A stretch of DNA of 64,000 bases from Saussurea involucrata (taxonomy: Eukaryota > Streptophyta > Magnoliopsida > Asterales > Asteraceae): positions 92,898,295 through 92,962,294 of the forward strand of contig CM066327.1 in assembly GCA_033807775.1 (NCBI GenBank), given 5' to 3'. Every line of letters starts with the position of its first letter. The stretch's first letter is position 1. Below the pieces are notes generated by a model that saw nothing but the letters and a program-made list of their open reading frames with translations, did not search any database and was not told the origin of the DNA. Below, in pieces: positions 45,619 through 55,960 of this stretch. Position numbers and translations under genes: made by a program.

Positions 45619-48600
45619 TTGGGTAACTGCGGAACGCGGGAAGAATCTACCGTCATTTCCAATGCTCATCATCAAGGTTTCTCTCCTTTTTTCACATTAT
45701 CAATGTTACTTCCAGATCTAGGGCACATTTTCATTGTTGTTCTTCCCTTTCAATTTCATTGTGCATTTTCTGTGATTCTAATTATACTGTTATATTAAAA
45801 ATTGAAAATGACGTGCAGCTCAGCAGCTACATGTGATTTCTGGTAAAAATCAGGTTTCAGAGAAGAAGCAAAGTCGGTCTATTTTGGATCCTTGCACACC
45901 TCGTAACGATTTAAACAACTCACCGCTCTACACTCATGTTATTGCCTTCACCTTGTTTGAGCTTGAGACCATCACCAAGAGCTTTAGGCCAGACTACATT
46001 TTAGGGGAGGGTGGTTTTGGGACTGTTTACAAGGGTTACATTGATGATAATGTGAGGGTTGGTCTCAAATCTCTCCCCATTGCTGTCAAGGTCCTTAACA
46101 AAGAGGGTCTTCAGGGTCACAGAGAATGGCTTGTGAGCTCCTCCACCATTGCAACCACCATTTCTTATTTGTTATGCTTTATCTTTGATTGCAGGTTTTG
46201 ATTAATATGTTTTTTTTAATTGTGTTTCATTTTTTTCAGACGGAAGTTAGTTTCCTTGGTCAGCTCAGACATCAGAATTTGGTGAAATTAATTGGATATT
46301 GTTGTGAGGATGATCACAGGTTGCTTGTTTATGAGTTCATGTTTCGAGGAAGCCTTGAGACTCATCTGTTCCGAAGTACGCACCTTTGTTTCCTCATTTC
46401 CTATGCCAACATTTCAGTTTTGTTGCCAAAAATATAAATGTTACCATGATAACAGTATAACATTGTCATCGTGTTGCAATGAAAATGGAAAAAAGAAAAC
46501 TATATATACCTTTTATATTTACATATGAACTTGTACGTTGACATTTGGAGGCTGTATTAAACAACAAATTTGCTGTCATGTTGCCCATTCTTCATCACTA
46601 TCATTAGAGTTGAATGCTATCGTTTTCATCTCTGTTATCAAGTACTGATTTGTCATTTGATCTTTTTGTTCTAAGCCACTGTCACTGCGATTTCTTTCTT
46701 TATCTAGCCCTATCATTATTATTTTAGTCGCTCTTTTGTCTTTTTCTCTAAACTTGTGGTTGGCCCAAGCCCAACGCCACATTATGCAATTCGCATTGCT
46801 AGTTTCTCTCCAAATATATAAAACTGTACGAAAAGTAACATCTGTGGTTAAATGTCTTGCCTACATCTCTTTAAAAGCTTATTTGTCACAGATCTTACAG
46901 TGTTGGAAGGATTACAGGGATTGAGAGAAAACTTTGAAGGTTACACACAGTTAAGCTTGAGAAAAGTTCATCAAAAGATCACTCAAAAAAGTTACAAATG
47001 GACTCCTTGCTACCTATTTATACGTGCCAAATTAGATCAGGAAAGCATGCTTCAATTAGCTTTGGGCACATGTTAAGTGCAGTAACTAACTTTGGAGGGG
47101 ACCACTTCATTCAGCATAGGACTTCTCTAAGTGTTGATCAACTTCTGGATGAATAGTTCAGAAGAGACTTTTGCTTCTGGCTGTATAGGCTCAGAGGGGA
47201 GGCAACTTCTAAGTGAACATAGAACCCATCGTGTGAGTTAACTTGTCCTCTGATCCAGAAGTGCTGAACTTCTTCAATACTTGAATTTTCTTCAGAGATT
47301 GTTTTCTATAGAATACTTTTGCATATAAGGAAGCTGGGGATCTAGATCTAACACATTATGTCAAACTTGTCAATTAGACTTCCCCAATTAATTAGCATAC
47401 AGCACTTCTGGAGATACCTCGATCCTCAGTTTACAGCGTTGCTTACTACTTTTCCTTCTATATAAATACACGGAGGTAATATCATAGCCCATTGTATCCG
47501 GTAGCGCATACTTGTTTCAGTGGCATATTAGAAGGAATATGGACGACTTTAAAAACTAAATTGGCATCATCCGTTTAAACACCGTTTTTGAAACCATTGC
47601 AACCTCATTTTCTCGCACCGCTAAATGGGAACCACAAGTCACGGGCATCATCAAAGAACCTCCTCTGTTTGCTATTTGAGACTTCATTATATCTTGAACT
47701 AAATTAGGAATTTTTAATGCTTGGGAATTTATGGTTGTTTAGTCAATGTATGATATTAGTTACTATGGATATATATTGTGTTGTTCCCTAAGTTTAATTA
47801 GAGTTTCATTGCCTATCCCCAAGTTATGATCAATGAATTATATTAACCCGATAAACAATTAAGCTTTTTCTTTGAGTGGTTGATGCAATCATCCTTAGGT
47901 GAGACCCCTAGCTTTCTTGGGGGTGTCACATTCAAAATCCTAGGTTTACTTGTTGTGAAGCTTACAATACATAGTTTTCTAAAGCTCTTACTCATTCCTA
48001 TCTTCTGATTTCTTGTTTGCCATTACCACCATCCCTCTCCCTTCTTTTATGGTGATAAACTTTGACAGGTTTTTTGAAGGATATTGACAAATTTATAAGA
48101 TTTAAAAGAATATAAGAGTTTTCTTTTTGCCATAATTGACTTTTGGGAAGAAAATCTACCAAAATGATAGTTGACACACCCCCCTAACTTCAAATAGAAA
48201 ACTTGGGGCTGAAGAATAAACATGGAGAAAGGCTCACTTGAAATGTTGCATTCCCACCATTTTTAAGCCTACAAAAAGGCGCAAAATAATTCAACAATCC
48301 TCAAGCATGCTTTATGAGAAATGAACTCAACAAGCACCTAAGCATGCATATTTAATCATGGTTATATGGCATAAAATGAGACAATACGAACTACAACAAA
48401 ATCAGTATGTTCAAATTAGCACTTTATATTCTAATTTAGTGCCCCATACTGATATATATGACTATTATTGGAACTTTTTAGTCGAATCAGTTGCCATTAA
48501 GAATAAGTAAAAGCTTGTGAAACAATGCAAGAAATATAGCGATATTTAGGTTTTTCCAGTTTGCATTCTTTTATTTTCCAACTTACGTGTACGTGGTTTA

Positions 48601-50147
48601 TTGTGGCGTTCAGAAACAAAAGTAGCGTTATCATGGCCAACAAGAATGATGATTGCTCTTGGGGCAGCGAAGGGTCTTGCCTTCCTTCACAATGCTCAAG
48701 GCCTGTAATTTATAGGGCCTTTAAGACTTCCAACATCTTGTTGGACTCGGTAAGTGGTGAAATAGTAGTTTGCATAATGGATCTTTTTCTTTCCATTAGT
48801 TCTTCTTGTATCAAAATTTCTAAACAGTTATTAATCGTTAACAAGTGTATGTCACATGCAGGATTATAATGCTAAGCTATCTGATTTTGGGCTTGCGAAA
48901 GCTGGACCACAGGGGGATGAGACACATGTATCGACCAGAGTTATGGGTACATGTGGTTATGCTGCTCCTGAATATGTTATGACTGGTATGTTTGAAGCTT
49001 ATCGTAATAGCTTCAGTTTTCCACATTAATCATCTGTTACATGGCTGTGCTTTGTGACATAATTTTCAAAGGCTTCATCAGCATTTAGACCATTTTGATT
49101 CTAATCTGACAAAAAGGTTATTGATAGCCAAACAAATCCAGATAATCGGAAAATATTTACACTATCCCCATACTTTTGGGCACAATCTACTGGAAAAGAG
49201 CATAGACTCAACAAAACTCCCCTTGAGTTGCAGTGTATATACATCACATAAAGTGACTAGAAGATGGTTGAGTCACTTCTACTTTGTGTCCTAATATACC
49301 GATTTACAGGACTTAAGTTTATAGGACCAAACAATTGTGCATCCTATGTAAAAGCGTTGCAATAAGTTTATAAGACGTTTATGTCTTTTTGGCTTCTTAA
49401 CAAGTTTTTTAGGACACTTTTAAGATCAACTGTCATAGTAGCATTTTTACAAACACATCTTTTTATTTATTTATAAAACACTTGCTTTTACACGACATTT
49501 CTGGTTAAACTGATAAGTATCCCAATCCGTACATTTGTGTAAGTTACATTGGGTTTATTTGTTTTCGTATATGAATAAACCTATTGTTGTCCATTACTGG
49601 TTTCTTTCTGATATCTTTCAACATTAGTCATGCACATTCTGTTTTATACTCATCTGAAATGAGATTGTGATGGGGTGAGCAGGACATCTGACTTCAAAGA
49701 GTGATGTGTACAGCTTTGGGGTCGTTCTTCTAGAGCTGTTGACCGCGCGGAAGTCAGTAGACAAGACCAGACCAAGCAAGGAACAGAGCCGGGTGGACTG
49801 GGCCAGGCCCAAACTGAATGACAAAAGAATATTTCTCCAAATCATAGACCCCAGAATCGAAAACCAGTATTCAATCAGTGCTGCTCAGAAAGCGTGCAGC
49901 TTGGCATATGACTGCATAAATCAGAATCCTAAAGCTAGACCATTAATGAGTGATGTTGTTGACACTTTAGAGCCGCTGCAAGAATGGTTCAGGTGAAGTC
50001 TCGTTATCGTCAACCGCTTCAATATCTCCGTTGGTGGTCAGCGGAAATTACTGGATGCATCACAAGTTGGTTCAAACCGTTGGAGCTGGTGCTGGATGCC
50101 GTTCAGCGAACCCAAATTGTTCGCCTGCTGTTTGTCGGGTTCGATGA
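45619..50147 (+). pseudogene. PBL8-like: PBL8-like receptor-like cytoplasmic kinase (RLCK VII) pseudogene
   Basis: Six exons fit the sequence with GT-AG introns: 45619-45676, 45819-46132, 46240-46375, 48614-48749, 48862-48985 and 49683-50147. The product resembles Arabidopsis PBL8 (At5g01020, from memory): GNCGTREE at the N-terminus (myristoylation-type Gly2, Cys4), LFELETITKSFRPDYILGEG, glycine loop GEGGFGTVYKG, VAIK-type Lys in IAVKVL, VIYR.FKTSNILLD, SDFGLAKAGPQGDE and YAAPEYVMTGHLTSKSDVYSFG. RLCK VII kinases act at the plasma membrane in immune and growth signalling. Lesions: the expected start codon is TTG (45619-45621), with no in-frame ATG upstream. A 1-bp loss near 48700 shifts the frame in exon 4. 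The catalytic-loop Asp (YRDF) is Ala (GCC, 48717-48719). An extra base near 49980 shifts the C-terminus, so the first stop is 49994-49996, yet the family's tail (PNCSP, CRVR) continues in the other frame to TGA 50145-50147. Exon order and splice sites are intact, so this is a decayed gene and not a retrocopy. Confidence 0.92.
46785..47353 (-). mobile_element. Solo LTR, copia-like, inside the kinase intron
   Basis: 569 bp, read on the minus strand from tgttagatctaga to gcgaattgca. It is flanked by the 5-bp duplication catta (46780-46784 and 47354-47358). A TATA box (tataaatagg on the minus strand, near 47010-47019) lies about 340 bp in. The TGTTAGATCT start equals that of Copia-2, and scattered cagaagt motifs also resemble it, so it probably belongs to a related family. 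It sits in the 2.2-kb third intron, opposite to the gene. The rest of that intron shows no feature I recognise. Confidence 0.8.
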
Positions 50148-50633
50148 AAAGAGTCGAATACATTTATGTATACAATTTTTGTTGCTGTGTTTTTGTTTTT
50201 CAAGAATTGATAGTAAGGTGTTGTAGTTAATGATTGTATATGGCGACGAGGATAGATTCGTAATTTTCTTTGTGTTCGTTGCACAAGTTAATGTCAAAAC
50301 TAGTTAAAAACATAAAACACATTCTCATAAAAGCATGATCCAACGCTTCGACTTACTTGTTACCACGTGTCAGCTTGAAAATAATAGGAGAAACACTAAT
50401 TTTAATTGAAGTGTCAAAGCAGAGCACGACACCAAACCAAGTACATTACAACTAAATGCAGAGACTTTGCAAGCATCACCGTAGCCAATAAGGAGATGAC
50501 GGATGCTCACGGATTCTTTGGATACACTTATTGGTTAAGGCAGGCAAGGTGTATAAGCTCAAATAGCCTTCCCAATCGATAACATATTTCACTCTAACTC
50601 GTTTGAAATGATTCCCAAAGTATAAAAATATCC
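50148..50633 (+). other. Intergenic, nothing recognised
   Basis: 486 bp between the kinase pseudogene and the hAT target duplication. It presumably holds the old 3' UTR. I see no gene, repeat or structured element. Confidence 0.6.
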
Positions 50634-50641
50634 ACAAAACT

Positions 50642-51569
50642 TAGGGGTGTTCAAAATAATCGTTGGATTATTCAAACCTTATTAAATCGGACCGTTTTTT
50701 GCAGTTTAAGAGGTCTAGCGGTCCGGCCTGGTTTGAAAATAGTCAAACCGCTCGACTTGGGCTACGGTTTTAATTTTTTTTTGAGCGCACCGAACCGGCC
50801 ACCAAAAACGTACATGTATTAATTTTATTTAGTTTCATGTTGTAGGCTCAACTTTTATGGCCCAATCAGGAAAAAGTCTGGCTAAAACATTTTGTTTTTA
50901 GTACTTATAGTTTTTATTTCTCAATTGATAGTGTTGTCTAAGTTGGCAAAATTTTCAAAATCCATCAAAAATCAAATCCAAACTCCAAATCGACCTTCGA
51001 CTTGCTCAAAATTTGTTCAAAACTCTAACTATTGCTAGTGGATTTGTTTAACTTTTTTTTCAACTTTCTCAATGTTTTATTAATTTTAGAGATATATGTT
51101 TCTTTTATAATTCGGTATATTATTTATTTAATAATGTTATAGGGCCTCAAAAATGGAAAACTGAGAAACACCCTGGTAGTCTTTCATCTGGACAATATGC
51201 ATTTATGCATACAAGTAATTTGTAACATGCACACGTGCATAAAAACCAAAAAACAACTTAATTGACTTGTATGCACAAGTGCATACCGTCCAGATGAAGA
51301 GCTACAACGATGTTCCTCAGTTTTCCATTTTTTGAGGTTTTTTCCTAAACCTCCCTATAATGTTATATTGGTATAAATTTCATTTTAGATACATATGTTA
51401 CGTTTTTTAGTTTAAAGACCATAAGAGGCCCAAACCGCCTAAACCGGTTTGACCGATTTGGTCACTTGTTGCCCCACCATTCAGTTTGAAAATTTTCTCT
51501 ACACCTCCATTGCAGTTTGATTTGTTGTTTGGGGAGTCAAAACGTCCAAACTGGACCGTAAACACACTA
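50642..51569. mobile_element. Non-autonomous hAT-like element
   Basis: The ends taggggtgttca and, inverted, tagtgtgtttac form short imperfect TIRs. The 8-bp target duplication acaaaact occurs at 50634-50641. On the right it starts at 51570-51576 and finishes with the t at 61175, beyond Copia-2, which inserted into it. Eight bases is the hAT hallmark. The interior is rich in ggtccgg/ccaaaccg-type motifs, common in such elements, has no transposase, and contains a MITE at 51141-51356. About 700 bp without the MITE. Confidence 0.7.
51141..51356. mobile_element. Mutator-type MITE
   Basis: A 216-bp foldback element with the perfect 10-bp duplication ataatgttat on both sides (51131-51140 and 51357-51366). 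Both ends start aggg. The arms cctcaaaaatggaaaactgag and tcatctggac.gtatgca are inverted over about 70 bp; the right arm carries about 15 extra terminal bases. Duplications of 9-11 bp point to Mutator-like transposases acting in trans. No ORF. Confidence 0.82.
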
Positions 51570-51576
51570 ACAAAAC

Positions 51577-52093
51577 TGTTAGATCTGAAGTTTTGTCAAT
51601 AAACCAAGTGTTGAAGATCTGATAAGAAGACTCAGATGTTCTGAGTAGAGAAGTCAGAGGTCTGACTGTGAAAGCTCAGAAGTATTGATCAGTGGAAAGA
51701 GAAGTCAGATGTCTGAGTTAAGGAGTCAGAAGATCTGAGAAGCTTTATCAGAAGAATGTTCAGAAGTTCTGAACTATCTGTTCAGAACTTATGACGAAAT
51801 ACTTTACTTAGTATTTTATAAACTAATTAGGACACGTGTTATGTTCTTATTAGTCTTTCTTCTTTGTACTGTAGCTTTAAGATGTCCGTTGCAGTATAAA
51901 TAGTAGTTAGCTCTGTGTTGCTAACTGATTGATTTTTTCCCATATAACTTTGTATTCATTCTCTTTAATCTTTGAGATTCTCTCTCTCTTAGATCTGTAA
52001 TTCTGTTCATCATTGAATACAATTGGGCTTGATCATACAACTTCTCAATTACTGCTTTCTATATTGATTGTAAGATTAGATCCTGTTATTACA
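51577..52093 (+). repeat. Copia-2 5' LTR
   Basis: 517 bp, tgttagatct...ttattaca. The U3 half carries at least five tcagannTCTga-type palindromes (51625-51790; for example cagatgttctg, cagaagttctg). The TATA box tataaatag lies at 51895-51903, so the transcript should start near 51930. Its 3' part matches the promoter layout of the intron solo LTR. Confidence 0.95.
51895..51903 (+). promoter_or_regulatory. Copia-2 TATA box
   Basis: tataaatag about 320 bp into the LTR, repeated at 60971-60979 in the 3' LTR. It is a canonical plant TATA element, downstream of the palindrome cluster, which would then lie in U3 in the promoter region. Confidence 0.7.
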
Positions 52094-52095
52094 AT

Positions 52096-52107
52096 TGGTA
52101 TCAGAGC
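52096..52107 (+). other. Copia-2 primer binding site (iMet)
   Basis: TGGTATCAGAGC two bases after the 5' LTR, followed by a leader of about 190 bp. Confidence 0.93.
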
Positions 52108-52301
52108 CAATCAACAAACAAATTCGTTCAAGATTGTTATCGCGAAGATCAATTGATCAATTTCTTGAAGATTTCTTGATTCATTCAAAATTCAATTCCG
52201 CTGCTAGGGCTAGTTCTTGAATTCTTGGCAATTCTTGAATTTCCTGTTACATTTCGATCAAGAAACTCGAATTTGTCTTTCTGTTGAATTTTCTTACAAT
52301 C

Positions 52302-54989
52302 ATGCCTTCTAAAGAATATCTAGCCATGGGATCTGAAACCAAACCGCCGGTTCTTATACCAGAAGAGTATCAGCAATGGAAAATTCGTATGATCCAATTC
52401 CTAGACAATATTGATGAAAATCTAATGGTCTCTATTCGAGAAGGTCCAATTGAAGTGTACATCGATGTTGCTGCAACCCCTGCTACAGAGACAACTCCAG
52501 AAATTCCAGCGACCAGGGTGAAAAAGAGTTATTCCCAATACACAGCTGAACAGAAGAATAGGCATGCTATTGACTAAAGAGCAATTACTTTGATGACTTT
52601 GGCTGTCCCAAATGAGGTTCTTAACAGGATTGACAGTGGATCATCAGCTAAAGAAATGTGGGACGAATTGGAAAGGCAAATGTTAGGAACTGTGAGATCT
52701 ATTCAGGCAAAGTTAAATCAAAGCATAAATGCTTATGAAAGGTTCAAAGCAAAAGAGTCAGAAAGTTTGACACAGACATATAGTAAATTTTGCACTATTC
52801 TAAATGACTTGAGAAGAAATGGACTGAAGAAAACGAAGTCTGAAATAAATTACAAATTTCTGAACAGTCTAAATTCAGAATGGTCATCATTTGCTATAAG
52901 TCTGCAAATGAACAAGGATATGTGTGAAGAAGACTTAAATGATCTATTCTGTGTTCTTAATCAACATGAAGACTCTGTCAAGTTAGTTGTGGAAGAGAAG
53001 AAAAATGTTGCTGATCAGTTAGCGTTCTTATCAAAGTCCAAAGCAATCAAAGCACCCAAAAAGACTGCATATCTACCAGAGATACCAAATCTGGAAGAAT
53101 CTGACAAGGAAGAAGGATCAGAAGATGATGAAGATATCAAGATAATGGATGAGAAACTAGCTTTGTTGACAAATACTTTCAATAAAAGGTATGGGAAGGG
53201 TAGATTTCAAGGAAATTATAAGAGAGTTGGGAGTTCAGATTATAAGAAGAAAGAAGACAGAGAAGAAAATAAGTTTGAAAAGAGAGTAGAGAGAAGTGAA
53301 GAAAACAATGAAGAGAAGGATGAAAGAAAAGAAAAGAATCTGTGTTTCAAGTGTGGAAAATCTGGCCACTATGCTAAGGATTGCAGAGTTAAAATTGTGA
53401 AAGACTATGAGTACTACACCAAGAAGGCTCAGCTTGCAAAGAAGAGAGATGATAAAATTGCTTTATTGGCTGAACAAGAGAATTGGTTGTACTATACTTC
53501 TGATGAAGATGATCATATCAACTTTCCACAGATGCAGAGCTATATGGCAAAAATGAGGAATGAGGATGATTCTGATTTTGAAGATGCTGATTCTGAGTCA
53601 TCTGCTGAGGTACATTCTTCACTTGAATTAGAATTAATGACACAGATTGGTGAAATGAAAACTGAATTTGCTAATCTAAGAAAACAGATAAAAGGAGAAA
53701 GAAATTTGGTTAACAAATTCAGAATTGAAAAAGAAGTAATAAAAGAACAATATGAAGAATCTGAGGCTGAGAAACAAAAAGTTAAAGATGAAAATTCTGA
53801 ATTGATGAAAAGACTTTCTGAACTAAAAGTTGAGTTTTCAAAAATAAAAGATGAAAAAGGTGATTTACAAATAAAATTTGATATGTTATTTGAAGAAAGA
53901 AAGAATTTATACACCAAAATTAAAGAATTAGAAGATCTGAATTTGAAAAGGGGTCAGACTCAGCAAACACTAAATCTTTTGTTAAGCAATGTTAAAGATA
54001 CAAGATTTTACAACCCAAAGAAGGGATTGGGATTGGAAGAAAATGTCACTTTAAAAAGAGCTCCAATCAACTTGTATGAAAAACTTCAAATTTCTAAGCC
54101 AAAAATCCCAGAAATTGTTGAAATGAGCATGATGGGTGAACTGAATTTTTTCCTTGGTCTTCAAGTCAAACAATTACCAAAAGGTATTTTTATAAATCAA
54201 GGAAAATATGTCAGAGATATTCTGAAAAAGTTCAAAATGTCTGATTGTGCTTCTATGAGAACACCTATGGCAACTAACATAAAGTTAGATGCTGATCTCA
54301 AAGGTGTTTCAGCAGATATCAAACTTTATAGAGGCATGATTGGATCATTACTTTATTTGACTGCAAGTAGACCAGATATCATGTTTTCTACCTGTTTCTG
54401 TGCTAGATTTCAATCTAACCCGAAAGAATCACATATGTTGGCTGTCAAAAGGATTTTAAGATATCTCAAAGGAACACCTGATCTAGGTTTATGGTATCCA
54501 AAAGAAACTGATTTCAAATTGACTGCTTTCACTGATGCTGATCATGCAGGAAGTAGGTTGGACAGAAAGAGTACATCTGGTGCTTGTCATTTTTTGGGAG
54601 ATAAAATAGTGAGTTGGGCATCAAAGAAGCAGAATTGTGTATCCACTTCAACTGCTGAAGCAGAGTATGTTGCTGCTGCTGCTTCATGCTCTCAAACATT
54701 GTGGATGAGAACACAACTCATGGACTATGGATATCAGCTTAACAAGATTCCCATCTATTGTGACTCAGAAAGTGCAATTGCCATTACTCAGAACCCTGTT
54801 CAACATTCAAAAACTAAACATATAGATGTGAGGTATCATTTTATAAAGGACTATGTGGAAAAAGGAACTATAGAGATGCACTTTGTGCATACAAAGTATC
54901 AATTGGCTGATTTGTTCACAAAGCCTCTTGATCACAAAAGATTTTCTTTTCTCATATGTAAAATAGGAATGCTTAATCTGCCTAATTGA
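52302..54989 (+). pseudogene. Copia-2 Gag-RNase H fusion frame, internally deleted pol
   Basis: The likely start is MPSKEYLAMG at 52302. A TAA at 52575-52577 interrupts the same frame after 91 codons. Gag then runs on for 799 codons from 52590: capsid-like region (EVLNRIDSGSSAKEMWDELE, SEWSSFAI), Glu/Lys-rich stretch, zinc knuckle CFKCGKSGHYAKDC (about residue 252), and a long coiled coil (about residues 345-460). Near 54100-54125 the frame passes directly into the C-terminal RT segment (MMGELNFFLGLQVKQ). RNase H follows, with TDADHAG (about 647), AEAEYVA (about 690), CDSESA (about 725) and the terminal LADLFTKPLD. Protease DSG, integrase and the RT YVDD box are all missing. The deletion kept the frame open. 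The stop could be read through or be a recent lesion; if it is decisive, only the downstream part could be made from an internal start. Confidence 0.9.
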
Positions 54990-55960
54990 AAACATTTTTT
55001 TTCTTAAAAATGCTAAATTTTTTTAAGTAAAATTGTCTGAGTAGTGTACTCAGAACTGTGAGTCTTAAGGATCAGAACTTCTGAGTCTTGAGTTCAGAAC
55101 TTCTGAGTCTTGAGTTCAGAACTTCTGAGTCTTGAGTTCAGAACTTCTGAGTCTTGAGATCAGAACCTCTGAGTCTTAAAGTCAGAGATTCTGAGTCAAT
55201 ACTTCAGCAATCTAACTTTCAAAAATTTATTTTTGAGAAATACAAATAACTTCAACTGTATGGATTATGCTTCTTCTATTATCTTTATATCTCATCTTTA
55301 TGTATCATTAATAGTCAAATGCATGCTCAAGTCAAGGGGGAGCATCAAAATTCTTTTGGAAATCATTTTATGATGCTTAAAAGATTTATTTTCATTTCTT
55401 ATCGCTGATCATTCTAAGAACAAGCTTTTAATGATAAATTTTTTTTGTTATTCAAACTATATCTGAATTAAAAACTTTTCATATTCAGATATAAGATTTT
55501 AAATGATCCTTTTTAAATCATCATAATATGAACAGAATTTTGATGATAAAAAGTGCTTCTATCTGTTCAAACCTCTTCTGAATAATCAAAATGTTTTATA
55601 TTGGTCAGAAGTTGATTTTAAATGACATTTTGGTTACAAGGCAAAATTCTTCTGAGTCATGGAATCAGAACATCTGTGCGTGTTATTCAGATCTTTGACT
55701 TGAGTCAAAATTCTATCCACTAACACGTGTCAGCTTCATATTTGTTTGACAATGCCACGCATTTCATTTAAATCCTTTGTGGTATTTCACATGTGTTGAC
55801 TCCGTTATAACATTGATTTCGCTTTTCCGTTAAACCTTTCAACTTCGCGGATTTTAAATAGGTCTTAAAATCCCTATTTCAAATTTCTTTCAAATTCCAG
55901 AGCGAAACGTGAGATACGAATCAAATCCAGAGTTCTTTGAATCTGTTTTCTTCTTAAATC
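54990..55960 (+). other. Copia-2 spacer between pol and 3' ORF
   Basis: 970 bp without a coding frame. The first 200 bp hold the cttgagttcagaacttctgagt array. The rest is AT-rich, with scattered tcagaa motifs. A purine run aaggggga near 55334-55342 resembles the polypurine tract upstream of the 3' LTR and could be a second tract. The stretch before 55961 may serve as promoter or leader for the 3' ORF. Confidence 0.6.
55038..55200. repeat. 22-bp tandem palindrome array in Copia-2 spacer
   Basis: Six to seven units of cttgagttcagaacttctgagt. Each contains the palindrome ttcagaacttctgaa with one or two changes. The first and last units are degenerate. The same tcagaa..ttctga core occurs several times in both LTRs of the element. 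Confidence 0.85.

Noticed and set aside
48561..48869. ORF starting upstream of kinase exon 4
   Set aside because: It reads exon 4 partly in the shifted frame and runs into intron sequence. It is explained by the kinase pseudogene.
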